From CALJFL01 sp047633055 (lineage in GTDB: Bacteria > Pseudomonadota > Gammaproteobacteria > Pseudomonadales > Halieaceae), in contig JBLIEI010000012.1 in assembly GCA_047633055.1 (NCBI GenBank), positions 1-64,000 of the forward strand: a DNA stretch of 64,000 nucleotides, written 5' to 3'. The notes below the pieces were generated by a model. It was not told the DNA's origin. It worked only from the letters and a program-made list of their open reading frames with translations, and searched no databases. The position numbers were made by a program, and so were the translations under genes. The first letter of the stretch is position 1; each line of letters begins with the position of its first letter. Positions 44,927-54,100 of the stretch are shown piece by piece.

Positions 44927-45688
44927 TCAGCTCAGGTCCAGCCAGCCAAACCCGGTAGCCTGCTCTGCCCAGACCACGCGCGAATCTCCCGGCTCGAAAA
45001 CCGCCGCTAACGCCTGCTCAGCGCTGCGACGACAATTATTTTTCTCACTGATGTGGGCAACCGCCAGATGACGCAGATTCTGCGCCTCTATTGCGTGCAA
45101 AAAGGCCACCGACTGCTCGTTGCTCAGGTGCCCCCAGTCGCCGCCCACTCTCTGTTTCAAACTCTCGGGATAGGGGCCATCGGCCAGCATGCTCACATCA
45201 TGATTAAACTCCAACAGGAGGGCATCGCATTCTCGGTAACTGTCAATAACGTGCGGCGTGATGCTGCCAAGATCAGTAAGAATACCCAAACAATGCTTGT
45301 TACCGGTCAGGATGAACTGGCAGGGTTCACGCGCATCATGGGGCACCGAAATGGACTGAATGCGGATGTCACCCAAATCGAATTCGTCGCCAGAGTTAAA
45401 GCAGTGTTGATAAAAGCAATTCTCGACGCGGCCGGTACCGGCAGTACCGTGTGTCATGTATACGGGTATCTGATACTTGCGAGACAAGACTGCGACGCCA
45501 GAAGAGTGGTCGGAGTGCTCATGAGTGACCAAGATCCCGTCAAGTTGCCGAGGATCCGCACCCAGTCGCTCCATCCTCAGGAGCACCTGCTTGGCGGAAA
45601 ACCCGCAATCTATCATCAGCAAGGAATCAGCGCTGGCAACCAGCGTTGAGTTGCCCTTGCTACCGCTGCCAAGGGAGGCAAATCGCAC
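44927..45688 (-). CDS. Metallo-beta-lactamase-fold hydrolase (YycJ/WalJ-like)
   Basis: The 253-residue protein has the MBL zinc motif HxHxDH in LVTHEHSDHSSGV, an initial FASLGSGSKGNS and further His ligands in VPHDA and AVAHISEKNN. Relatives of this clade (YycJ/WalJ) are exonuclease-like or of unknown substrate. It lies 18 bp after bamC; the order dapA-bamC-MBL is conserved in Pseudomonas, where purC follows. purC is absent here. Confidence 0.88.
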   Translation of the reverse strand: MRFASLGSGSKGNSTLVASADSLLMIDCGFSAKQVLLRMERLGADPRQLDGILVTHEHSDHSSGVAVLSRKYQIPVYMTHGTAGTGRVENCFYQHCFNSGDEFDLGDIRIQSISVPHDAREPCQFILTGNKHCLGILTDLGSITPHVIDSYRECDALLLEFNHDVSMLADGPYPESLKQRVGGDWGHLSNEQSVAFLHAIEAQNLRHLAVAHISEKNNCRRSAEQALAAVFEPGDSRVVWAEQATGFGWLDLS

Positions 45689-45706
45689 AGGTCTACCTCG
45701 GGCTGG

Positions 45707-46759
45707 CTAGTTGATGTTGCCCTTGATCAGACTGAGTAAGCCCTGCTCCTGACGCTTGTCGAAATCCGGATCTGGCTCGCGAGTTTGCAGTTTTATCTCG
45801 ATAATGTCCTCGGATTGACTAACTACCGTCACCAGAAACTCTTTGCCGGACAATGGGTGACTGTCATCGCCACCCGAAAGCCAACCGAACCAGCCCTCGT
45901 CTTCGTCATTGGTGGGACCAAGAAAACGGGTGTAATACTCACCAGCACTGCGGTCTCGATCCACAATTTCAAAGCTGGAGTCTTCCAGGGCCTTGGCCAG
46001 AGAGGCCCAACCCCGGTTGAAGGGTAGGGCCAACTCTATGTAGGCATAACCCTCTGGCGATTCCTGCAGTGAAATCCGCCCGGAGGCGCTGATCGCCTGA
46101 TCCGCTATCATCGAAACCGGCGCTGTATCGGCAGAGTTAGCAATATATTGAGCGACAGCGCCCAGCATTTCCGACTCCTGCTCAATGTTGTCTGAATTGG
46201 CAGGCCAGACATTGACATCCCCTGCTTGATTCATCTGCAGCACGTGCAGCTCACTCGTGCCCCGCTGCACACCGCGCTCTATACGATAACGAAAACGCGA
46301 GCCCATTGAGGTCCCGTCAAGCTCCAGCCAGTTGGTCTCCATAATGCCTGCACGGGCATCAACCCGCGCAACCTGTAGGGTCGCTGCAGACAGGAAGCTT
46401 CTCACCTGAGGCCAGAGCTGACCGGGGGCCATCGCCACCAGAGCCCAGCTATCGTCGCCAAGCTTTTGAATTCTTACAACTTCATCTGCAGCACCAGCAA
46501 CCAGCGGTGTGGGCCGGGGAACCTCGAAATCGCCCGTTAGCACGAGAGATTCCTCTATCTCTGGTATCGGATAAATCTCTCGCAACGCACCGCTGCTCTT
46601 GCCGGGCGGAACATCGATAACTTCCAGTTCAGGAGCATTTCTATAATCCTGGGAGGGATCGCGAAACATGCCGTCGTCGCCAAATAAATAGCCGCACCCC
46701 TGCAATAAAATGAGAGGGCTAGCAATAAGTAGTAACCGGGCCGAGATAGCCAATCGCAT
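45707..46759 (-). CDS. bamC: Outer-membrane assembly lipoprotein BamC
   Basis: BamC is an accessory lipoprotein of the BAM complex that inserts outer-membrane proteins. I use the ATG at 46759 (MRLAISARLLLIASPLIL), because the frame then begins with a lipoprotein signal ending in LLQGC. An N-terminal extended part (GMFRDPSQDYRNAPELEVIDVP) is typical of the BamD-binding segment. Two helix-grip domains follow. The start is two bases after the dapA stop, so the two are coupled. The 350-residue length fits. Confidence 0.93.
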   Translation of the reverse strand: MRLAISARLLLIASPLILLQGCGYLFGDDGMFRDPSQDYRNAPELEVIDVPPGKSSGALREIYPIPEIEESLVLTGDFEVPRPTPLVAGAADEVVRIQKLGDDSWALVAMAPGQLWPQVRSFLSAATLQVARVDARAGIMETNWLELDGTSMGSRFRYRIERGVQRGTSELHVLQMNQAGDVNVWPANSDNIEQESEMLGAVAQYIANSADTAPVSMIADQAISASGRISLQESPEGYAYIELALPFNRGWASLAKALEDSSFEIVDRDRSAGEYYTRFLGPTNDEDEGWFGWLSGGDDSHPLSGKEFLVTVVSQSEDIIEIKLQTREPDPDFDKRQEQGLLSLIKGNIN

Positions 46760-46761
46760 AT

Positions 46762-47634
46762 TCAAAGTCCCGCTGCCTCCATAGCTGCCAGCACCGGCGC
46801 AAAATACGCTGGCGCCAACGCTGTCATAGGCAGGCGAATGCCGGCCTCGATTAAACCACGCTGATGCATCGCCCACTTTACCGGTATCGGGTTCGCTTCA
46901 AGAAAAAGGGCTTGATTAAGTGCCGCTAGTTTTTGATTAATGGCTTCGGCTGCCGCCCGATCACCGGCTGCCGCCAGGCTGCAGAGTCTGGAAATCGCTG
47001 CCGGCGCAATATTCGCAGTCACCGAGATGTTACCGTGCCCTCCTGCCAAAATGAGTTCCATGGCTGTGGGGTCATCGCCAGAATAAATGGCAAAACCCTC
47101 GGGTGCTCTGGCAATCAGGTCGCGTCCCCGCTCAAGGACACCGGTGGCGTCTTTAATACCGACGATATTCCCGATTGCGGTCAATTCCAACACGGTATCG
47201 TTATCCAGATCTACCGATGTTCTACCGGGCACATTATACAGAATATTAGCGACGTCAACCGCCTCTGCTACCGCTTTGAAGTGTTGATACATGCCGCGCT
47301 GGGTGGGTTTGTTGTAGTAGGGGGTGACCAGAAGACAGGCTTCGGCCCCCGCATTGGCGGCGGCGGCGGTAAGCTCAATAGCCTCGCGAGTCGAATTTGA
47401 ACCGGTACCGGCGATAACAGGTAGCCGCCCCTTGATATAGCTTACGCAGTATTTGATCACCTCACAGTGCTCAGGAGTACTCAGGGTTGCGCTCTCTCCC
47501 GTGGTACCTACTGCGACGATCGCGTCGGTCCCCTGCTCAATGTGCATATTAAGGATGCGTTCCAGACTCGCCCAGTCAACGCTGCCGTCAACATGCATCG
47601 GGGTGACCAGGGCGACAAGACTGCCGGTTATCAT
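46762..47634 (-). CDS. dapA: 4-hydroxy-tetrahydrodipicolinate synthase
   Basis: DapA condenses pyruvate with aspartate semialdehyde in the lysine/diaminopimelate pathway. The 290-residue TIM-barrel has the Schiff-base Lys in GIKDATGVLERG, the Tyr in LVTPYYNKPTQRG and the Thr pair in VGTTGESATLS. It leads the dapA-bamC-MBL operon and is divergent from the DUF3806 gene. Confidence 0.97.
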   Translation of the reverse strand: MITGSLVALVTPMHVDGSVDWASLERILNMHIEQGTDAIVAVGTTGESATLSTPEHCEVIKYCVSYIKGRLPVIAGTGSNSTREAIELTAAAANAGAEACLLVTPYYNKPTQRGMYQHFKAVAEAVDVANILYNVPGRTSVDLDNDTVLELTAIGNIVGIKDATGVLERGRDLIARAPEGFAIYSGDDPTAMELILAGGHGNISVTANIAPAAISRLCSLAAAGDRAAAEAINQKLAALNQALFLEANPIPVKWAMHQRGLIEAGIRLPMTALAPAYFAPVLAAMEAAGL

Positions 47635-47813
47635 TGACTAGCTCCAGAATTCGGTAATGCACCGGGTTAGCGCTCGCTCGCCCGAGGAAAGGTGGCAATT
47701 ATCCATGACAGCGGCTGGAACACAACCAGAATGCAATAAAATGCGACATACTATGGCCCAATTTATCAGCTCGGGCTGTACGATGAAGCCCAACCGTTAG
47801 GGAGGTATTGGAA

Positions 47814-48323
47814 ATGCGCATTGGCAGACAGTTATCGATAGTACGCCTTGGCGTGCTCAGCTTGCTACTGGGGTTGCCAGGGCTAGCCTCTGCCGAGCTG
47901 GAAATCAGCCAACTAAGCTACATTGATCGCGGTTACATGGGTCAACAGCGAGAGAACCTCAACAATCTGGCTGCCATCAAACTGGGACGGCAGTTTCACG
48001 GTGACCGCAGCAATGATCTGAGCATTCTGCAGGCTCTACTCGACCAGCGACTGGTGCGGAAAGACCAGGTTCAGGCGTTACAGGCCATGGGTGTCATTAT
48101 GGGCGATCTGCTGGCTAAAGAACTCGGCATGGACTGGGTGGTATACGAGGACAAGATTGGACGCTCCAGAGCTTTGCGCTATCAGCTGACGGATAACTTT
48201 CTATTTCCTATGACCATGATATCCCGGCGCAGGACCGTCGGTGACACAACCCCGATAAACGATGTTTACCAAAAGGCATACGATATTATTGCCCCCCTAC
48301 GACAACCGCTGCCCTTCCAGTAG
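47814..48323 (+). CDS. Secreted DUF3806-like protein
   Basis: This 169-residue protein has a signal peptide (MRIGRQLSIVRLG to LASA) and then a compact domain with YIDRGYMGQQRENLNNLA, KLGRQFHGDRSNDLSILQ and DWVVYEDKIGRSRALRY, which I associate with DUF3806. Function is unknown. The ATG 47814 is chosen because GGGAGG lies eight bases upstream; a TTG at 47808 is less likely. It precedes the MCE operon by 53 bp on the same strand and may be linked to it. Confidence 0.75.
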   Translation: MRIGRQLSIVRLGVLSLLLGLPGLASAELEISQLSYIDRGYMGQQRENLNNLAAIKLGRQFHGDRSNDLSILQALLDQRLVRKDQVQALQAMGVIMGDLLAKELGMDWVVYEDKIGRSRALRYQLTDNFLFPMTMISRRRTVGDTTPINDVYQKAYDIIAPLRQPLPFQ

Positions 48324-48376
48324 GCTTGCTAGATTTTGACCCAACCAAGGGTTAGACTGACGACATACTGCTATTC

Positions 48377-49522
48377 ATGGCTAAAAACTGCATGACTGAC
48401 CGGGCACCGGGTTTCAAGCTGGATCGAAAGGATCAGGATACGGCCACCCTCAGCCTGAGCGGTGACTGGATACAAGGCCAACACACCCCCGACTTTGCCG
48501 ATCTTCACAACAAACTCCGCGAGCTAAGCCCCACCCTTGTCGAACTTCAGGCTGACGACCTAGGCCGATGGGATTCCATTTTGATGGCGTTCCTCCTCCA
48601 ATGTTCCAATTATTGCCGCAAAACACAGATCGGCATGACCACGGACGCCATACCTGAGGGCGCACAACGTCTGTTACGGGTAGCAACCGCCGTGGAGCCG
48701 CACGAGCGCCCGGGCACCGCCGGTGGATCCTGGCCGGTCGCACTCAACCCGATGAAAATGCTGACCACTGCGAGACGGGATATTCGCCAATCCATGGCGT
48801 TCATTGGCGAGGTCGCCATTGCCTTGTTGCGGCTACTTCACGGAAAGGCAAATACACGTTTTTCCGACTTCAAAGACTTCTGCTACCAAGCTGGCCCCGA
48901 CGCATTCGCTATTATCAGCCTAACTGGCGTTCTGGTAGGCATGATTTTGGGCTATCTGGGTGCCGTGCAGTTACAACAGTTTGGCGCTGAGATTTATGTC
49001 GCCGACTTGGTGGTCATCGGCATGCTGCGGGAGATGGGGGTACTTATGACGGCAGTGGTCATGGCCGGGCGCACAGGTGCTGCCTATGCCGCGCAATTAG
49101 GCACCATGCAAACCAATGAAGAAATCGACGCTATCACTACCATGGGCATCTCTCCCATCGAATTTCTGGTGGTACCGCGCATGCTCGCGCTGGTGGTAAT
49201 GATGCCACTGCTGACAATTTACGCGGACCTGCTAGGCATTTTGGGCGGCGGCATTGTCGCCGGCGGCATGGGTATTACCCCGCTGCAGTACATTAACCAG
49301 GCCGAAACCGCCGTATCGCTCACGCACTTTTTGGTGGGCATGATAAAAAGCCTGGTGTTCGCAGTATTGATCGCGGTTGCCGGTTGCCGCTCGGGCATTA
49401 ACTCCGGCCGCAGTTCTGCCGCCGTCGGACAGGCCGCGACGGAAGCGGTGGTCACGGCAATCATTTACCTGATCGTTGCCGACGCTGCGATAAATATTAT
49501 ATTCCAGCAGCTGGGTATTTGA
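48377..49522 (+). CDS. MlaE-type ABC permease with N-terminal STAS domain
   Basis: The protein is the membrane subunit of an MCE-type lipid transporter. Residues about 10-120 form a STAS-like domain (LSLSGDWIQGQHTPDF; LQADDLGRWDSILMAFLLQ). Residues about 140-380 form the MlaE permease, with LGYLGAVQLQQFGAEIYVAD, VMAGRTGAAYAAQLGTMQTN and the EEIDAITTMGISP cytosolic loop. The fused STAS domain distinguishes it from E. coli MlaE, where MlaB is separate. Its stop overlaps the ATPase start. Confidence 0.92.
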   Translation: MAKNCMTDRAPGFKLDRKDQDTATLSLSGDWIQGQHTPDFADLHNKLRELSPTLVELQADDLGRWDSILMAFLLQCSNYCRKTQIGMTTDAIPEGAQRLLRVATAVEPHERPGTAGGSWPVALNPMKMLTTARRDIRQSMAFIGEVAIALLRLLHGKANTRFSDFKDFCYQAGPDAFAIISLTGVLVGMILGYLGAVQLQQFGAEIYVADLVVIGMLREMGVLMTAVVMAGRTGAAYAAQLGTMQTNEEIDAITTMGISPIEFLVVPRMLALVVMMPLLTIYADLLGILGGGIVAGGMGITPLQYINQAETAVSLTHFLVGMIKSLVFAVLIAVAGCRSGINSGRSSAAVGQAATEAVVTAIIYLIVADAAINIIFQQLGI

Positions 49523-50298
49523 TGATGGCACAGGAAGCTCACATCACCGTCAGTAACGTCACCATGGCCTACGGTCCGCTGGTTATTCAGCGCGACCTGA
49601 GTTTCGATATTTTGCGCGGCGATATTTTTGTCATTATGGGTGGTAGTGGCTGTGGCAAAAGCACCTTACTTAAACATATGCTGGGACTTATTGCTCCCGA
49701 GCAAGGGGACATTCTCTACAGCGGCAAGAGCTTTACTCATGCAAGCGCCGAGCAGCAGGGAAAAATGCGCCAGCGATGGGGCATCACTTATCAGTCTGGT
49801 GGTTTGTTCAGCGCGATGAACCTGGCAGAAAACATATCACTGCCGCTGCAGTTGTACACAGACTACAGCAAGGCTGAGATATCCGACATTGTGGACTACA
49901 AACTCTCTCTGGTGGGACTGGGCGGCTATCAAGCCTATTACCCTTCGGAAATAAGCGGCGGCATGGGTAAACGGGCAGCCCTGGCCAGAGCCATTGCGCT
50001 TGATCCAGAGATTCTATTTTTTGACGAACCGTCGGCTGGACTGGACCCGATCAGTTCCCGGCTACTCGATGAGTTAATCGTACAGTTGAAAGAATCAATA
50101 GGCGCTACCGTGGTGATGGTGACCCATGAGTTGCCAAGTATCTTCGACATTGCCACCAATTCGGTGTACCTGGATGCAAACAGTAAGACCATGATCGACT
50201 ACGGCGATCCAAAGTTTTTACGGGATCACAGCGAACAGGCGGTTGTGAGACAATTCCTGGCCCGGGGTATCAGCAAGCCTGAAGAGGAAAGTGCATGA
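49522..50298 (+). CDS. MlaF-type ABC ATPase
   Basis: This is the ATPase of the MCE transporter. The 258 residues hold the Walker A (GGSGCGKSTLLKHML), Q-loop (TYQSGGLFSAMN), signature (EISGGMGKRAALARA), Walker B (ILFFDEPSAGLDP) and H-loop (VMVTHEL). The first Met is ATG 49522 or 49525, right at the permease stop. It overlaps the MCE gene by four bases. Confidence 0.94.
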   Translation: MMAQEAHITVSNVTMAYGPLVIQRDLSFDILRGDIFVIMGGSGCGKSTLLKHMLGLIAPEQGDILYSGKSFTHASAEQQGKMRQRWGITYQSGGLFSAMNLAENISLPLQLYTDYSKAEISDIVDYKLSLVGLGGYQAYYPSEISGGMGKRAALARAIALDPEILFFDEPSAGLDPISSRLLDELIVQLKESIGATVVMVTHELPSIFDIATNSVYLDANSKTMIDYGDPKFLRDHSEQAVVRQFLARGISKPEEESA

Positions 50299-51266
50299 AC
50301 GAACAACCGCATACCGTTGCCATTGGCGCTTTTATTGTCGGCGCCTTGCTCATCGCAATTACCGGGCTGATTTTTTTGGGCAGTTCCGGATTTGGCAGCG
50401 ATAAAAACAAGGTTGTGATGGTCTTTGACGGGTCTGTGAAGGGCCTGTCGGTGGGCGCGCCCGTGGCGTTGAGAGGCGTGCAGATCGGGCAGATCACCGA
50501 CATCAGTTTGATCTTTGATACCGACACCGTCGACGTCATCATGCAAGTCGAGGCGGAACTTGATAATAACAATATTCGCACTCGTGGCAGTACCCGCGCC
50601 GACCACTATACTGACGAGCTCATCGCTCGAGGTATGCGCGCGCAGTTGAACACACAAAGTCTATTGACCGGACTGCTCTATATTCAACTGGACTTTTTCC
50701 CGGATTCGCCCGTTGTTCTTGCCGACATCCAAACCGATTATACCCAGGTTCCAACTATACCCACAGAGTTGGAGCGACTAACAAGGGAAATAGAGTCAAT
50801 TGATTGGGCTCAACTTGTAAACGATTTTCGAGATATTGCTTCCGGCTTGAACAGTTTTATCGGCAGTGACAAATTCCAGTCTTTACCCGGGGAAATGCAG
50901 GCGAGCCTGAACTCATTCACGGCACTGGGTGACGAGATGAAACAACTGCTGTCCACCTCAGGTCCGAAGCTAGACCAGGTGCTGGATAACACCGCAACTG
51001 CCGTAGCGAGCGTCAATACAGAACTCCCCATTTGGTCGGGCATGGCTAAAAATAATTTGCGCCTACTCGAAAGCGCATTGTTATCAATGGATGAGGTGCT
51101 CAACGAAGTCGACGCACTGGTCTCGGAGGATTCAGCAACCACCTACCAACTCAACAAGGCTCTGCGGGAGCTGGCTCAGGCGGGGCGCGCTCTGCAACTA
51201 TTGGCTAAAACCCTGGAAGAACAACCGGAAATACTTATTCGCGGCAAGAGCGAGGAGAAACAATGA
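50295..51266 (+). CDS. MCE-domain lipid-binding protein (MlaD/PqiB-like)
   Basis: The 323-residue protein has one N-terminal membrane helix (about 9-30) and one MCE domain (VVMVFDGSVKGLSVGAPVALR and GVQIGQITDI, to about residue 125). An LNTQSLLTGLLYIQLDFFP loop follows, then a long helical tail to the C-terminus. MCE rings carry phospholipids between membranes. The helical tail suggests a tunnel longer than MlaD and nearer to single-MCE homologues that pair with PqiC-type lipoproteins. It overlaps the next gene by four bases. Confidence 0.93.
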   Translation: MNEQPHTVAIGAFIVGALLIAITGLIFLGSSGFGSDKNKVVMVFDGSVKGLSVGAPVALRGVQIGQITDISLIFDTDTVDVIMQVEAELDNNNIRTRGSTRADHYTDELIARGMRAQLNTQSLLTGLLYIQLDFFPDSPVVLADIQTDYTQVPTIPTELERLTREIESIDWAQLVNDFRDIASGLNSFIGSDKFQSLPGEMQASLNSFTALGDEMKQLLSTSGPKLDQVLDNTATAVASVNTELPIWSGMAKNNLRLLESALLSMDEVLNEVDALVSEDSATTYQLNKALRELAQAGRALQLLAKTLEEQPEILIRGKSEEKQ

Positions 51267-51874
51267 CAACGCTTAACCACTGGCTGCTGCTCACACTTAC
51301 GGCGCTGGTCATTGCTGGCTGTGGCAGCACACCTGCAAGCGACTATTATTTGTTAAGCGCCCCCGAAGGCACAATGCCCTCCGGCCAAGCACCCGCTATC
51401 GGTGTCGGTCCCATCATTGTTCCCGAATACCTCAACCGCAACAACATGGTCTACAACCGCCAAGGTAACAAACTCGATATCGCCTCATATTCGCGCTGGG
51501 CAGAACCCCTGGAAAACGGTGTATCAAGAGTGCTGGGGCTGAATCTCGCCACCATACTGGACACTGAAAATGTGCAGACCTTCCCCTGGACACAACGCAG
51601 AGCCCCTACCTACGCTGTTGCTATCACCGTACTTGAACTAGATGCTAATGCGCAGCGGGCCAGGCTGGTCGCCGAGTGGCGCCTGCGCCAGCTCGGAGAG
51701 GACAACGAAGATGTCCGGCGAATTGCCCAGTTAGAGCAGGCCATACCGGGCGAACTAAGTGCTGAAAAGGTCGCCCTCGCCTATAGCGAATTATTCGCCA
51801 GCTTGAGTCAGAAGATCGCCGATCTAATTTCCCAGGACATCAACAAAGCAACTGAATCGAAGATCGAACAGTAG
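51263..51874 (+). CDS. PqiC/DUF330-type outer-membrane lipoprotein
   Basis: The 203-residue product has a lipoprotein signal with lipobox IAGC near residue 20, followed by STPASDYYLLSAPEG, which is typical of ABC-type auxiliary lipoproteins (PqiC). In this family they link the MCE tunnel to the outer membrane. It is the last gene of the MCE operon. A decayed TonB receptor abuts its end from the other strand. Confidence 0.88.
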   Translation: MTTLNHWLLLTLTALVIAGCGSTPASDYYLLSAPEGTMPSGQAPAIGVGPIIVPEYLNRNNMVYNRQGNKLDIASYSRWAEPLENGVSRVLGLNLATILDTENVQTFPWTQRRAPTYAVAITVLELDANAQRARLVAEWRLRQLGEDNEDVRRIAQLEQAIPGELSAEKVALAYSELFASLSQKIADLISQDINKATESKIEQ

Positions 51875-52795
51875 CATTTTTAAAGCTGAGGCTAACTCAT
51901 CACCGATACCACCGGGCTGTCCGCTGCTGACAACAGTATCTGGCTCCCAATCAGTGGCATTGGTCATAAACGCTGCGACCTCCCGGCTGCCATCTGGGCT
52001 GAAGAATACTGCACGCAAATTCAGCTGCTCGAAATCTTCCAGGTCCGGGCAACTGCCAAACGGAACCTCGGTTAAATCGCCGGTGGCCGAGGGATTACTG
52101 ATGACCAGGGTGCCATCAATTTCAGTAAACTCATAGAAATCATTGGGCCTGCCTACCGCTTTGTTGTCGACGACGAAAGCACAGCTCCTCGTTTCGTTAC
52201 CCTCGGCGAAATTCTCTCCCGAGCGATCGATGACCTCGCACTCACCATCGACCGATTTAAGCTCATCACGGCTGGTATATTCGGCATCCAGATACCCACC
52301 GTTGAAGAATATCTCAAATGCTGGCAATAGCAGCCAGTTGGCACTCAGCTCAAAACCTTCGCCCTCGATATCGGAGGTCGTAAACAGATTGGTACCGAAG
52401 TCAGATCCGGGAATACAGGCAGCCTGAATAAACTCAAGATTCCGCAAATCGTCATATTCGTAGCTAAACACTGCGGCGTTAACCCTGAGAGTGTTATCAA
52501 ACCACGTTGATTTTACACCCAGTTCATAAGAGTTGATCCGTTAGGGCTGTATTGTAGACACCTTCAATCTGCTGCCGATCGTAATTACCCAGAGTGGCTT
52601 CTACCCAACCCATAGTTTCCTCTTCAGGCTTATTGGTAACGTAATGGATAGCACCGGCGGCAGTATTGCGACCAAACAAGGTACCCTGAGGGCCGTTCAG
52701 TATTTCCACCCTGGCTATATCATTGAACGCGACCTTGGAACCACCCGATCGCCCGATATAGACACCATCGATATATACACCTGGGAACATCGGCC
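51875..52795 (-). pseudogene. TonB-dependent receptor remnant
   Basis: Two receptor pieces survive. The plug piece (about 52526-52795) reads PGVYIDGVYIGRSGGSK and EILNGPQGTLFGRNTAAGAI, then hits a stop after ALTDQLL. In another frame at about 52520 the barrel text starts abruptly with YELGVKSTWFDNTLRVNAAV and continues through DIEGEGFELSANWLLLPAFE until it fades at about 51885. So the N-terminus and signal peptide, most of the barrel between the pieces and the C-terminus are missing. The left edge meets the pqiC-like gene and the right edge meets the SRAP gene. No IS element was seen. Confidence 0.85.
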
Positions 52796-52801
52796 GCTTA
52801 C

Positions 52802-53482
52802 TCAATCGGCTTTGAGCACGGTCGCTTCGTCAAGCGGTGTCAGCACAGATATTTCTTTGGTTCGAGCATTACTCACTGTTCGCGCCAGGCGCGAGAGATG
52901 AAGGGACATCTTTAATTTCGGCCGAAAGAGTGGATCTTCGGCAGGAACTGCCGCTCCATTGTCTAGCCAGCGATCGACTTCTTCGCCGGTCAGCATCACC
53001 GGCATACGTTTATGCCAGGGCTTAAACTGCTCAGCAGCGGCAGTGGTGACCAAAGTGCAGGACAACAGAGGTTGCTCTCCGCCGTTCCAAATATCCCACA
53101 GTGCTGCGATAGCCAACGCCTTCTCCGGATTACTAATCAACCAGGGCTGCTTGACCCCTTCCTCGACTCTCCATTCGATAAAACTGCTCATAGGCACCAC
53201 TGCGCGCTGCCGCTTGAAAGGCTGGGCGTAAGCTTTACTGGTGGTCAGTGATTCACTACGGGCGTTGAACATCGCGTACTTTTGATCAACTACTGGCGCC
53301 CACGAGGGAGTCAGCCACCATCTGGCGCTCTGCACATCTATTGCGCCTTCGATCGTACGCACCAGGGGTACTGATTCCGTGGGTGCCAGGTTTATGCCAG
53401 GCGGTAACTTGAGGTCAATACCCACACCCTGCAACAACTGCTGCAGGCCCGGATTATCGATAACGTTGAATCGTCCACACAT
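52802..53482 (-). CDS. SOS-response-associated peptidase family protein (SRAP/YedK-HMCES)
   Basis: SRAP proteins protect abasic sites in single-stranded DNA by a covalent link through Cys2. The protein begins MCGRFNVID, so Cys2 is present. Asn (MFNARSESL), Glu (SSFIEWR) and His (WHKRMPVML) of the active site are all visible. The 226-residue length is normal. Its end touches the decayed TonB receptor, whose N-terminal part has been lost at this junction. Confidence 0.93.
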   Translation of the reverse strand: MCGRFNVIDNPGLQQLLQGVGIDLKLPPGINLAPTESVPLVRTIEGAIDVQSARWWLTPSWAPVVDQKYAMFNARSESLTTSKAYAQPFKRQRAVVPMSSFIEWRVEEGVKQPWLISNPEKALAIAALWDIWNGGEQPLLSCTLVTTAAAEQFKPWHKRMPVMLTGEEVDRWLDNGAAVPAEDPLFRPKLKMSLHLSRLARTVSNARTKEISVLTPLDEATVLKAD

Positions 53483-53644
53483 TAAGACACTCTGCCCATA
53501 TTTGAGCCCGCTGGCAACGACAGGTCTGCCTAGATGAACTCATTTGGAATTAGACCGTTAAGGCGCGCTGCGAAGAGCTGCAATTGTTGCCTGCAGGTTC
53601 CACAGAATAGTACTCTGGCTGCCGAATTCCACGGAGAAGCTGCG

Positions 53645-54100
53645 ATGACTGCAAAACCCCGGGTGCCTGCGATTGAAGGCTGGCACACAATGGCGGATCA
53701 GCCGCACCTGCTCGGTACCCGCTGTGATGCCTGCGGCACTTACTTTTTCCCTAAACAAAATCAGTATTGCCGCAACCCCAGCTGCGAAAGCTCCGAATTT
53801 ACCGACGTTAAACTGAGCCGCAAGGGCACAGTGTGGAGTTATACCAACGCCTGCTACAAGCCCCCGCCGCCCTTCGTGGCCCAAGAGCCCTTTACCCCCT
53901 ACACCATTGCCGCAGTGCAACTGGAACAAGAAAAAATGACGGTGCTGGGCCAAGTCGTCGAGGGAGTAACAGTCGAAGACCTGCACGTCGGTATGCCAAT
54001 GGAGCTGGTATTGGAAACCCTGCATGAAACCGACGAAGACATTAAGGTCACCTGGAAGTGGCGGCCCTGTGCCGAGACCAAACAAGGGGGAGCAAACTAA
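53645..54100 (+). CDS. DUF35 / OB-fold zinc-ribbon protein (thiolase partner)
   Basis: I use the ATG at 53645 (MTAKPRVPAIEGW), which has GGAGAA upstream, giving 151 residues. A zinc ribbon (CDACGTYFFP then YCRNPSC) precedes an OB-fold (GTVWSYTNACYKPPPPF). DUF35 proteins bind acyl-CoA and partner a thiolase-like or aldolase-like subunit encoded next door. The stop overlaps the start of the thiolase-like gene (TAATG). Confidence 0.9.
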   Translation: MTAKPRVPAIEGWHTMADQPHLLGTRCDACGTYFFPKQNQYCRNPSCESSEFTDVKLSRKGTVWSYTNACYKPPPPFVAQEPFTPYTIAAVQLEQEKMTVLGQVVEGVTVEDLHVGMPMELVLETLHETDEDIKVTWKWRPCAETKQGGAN

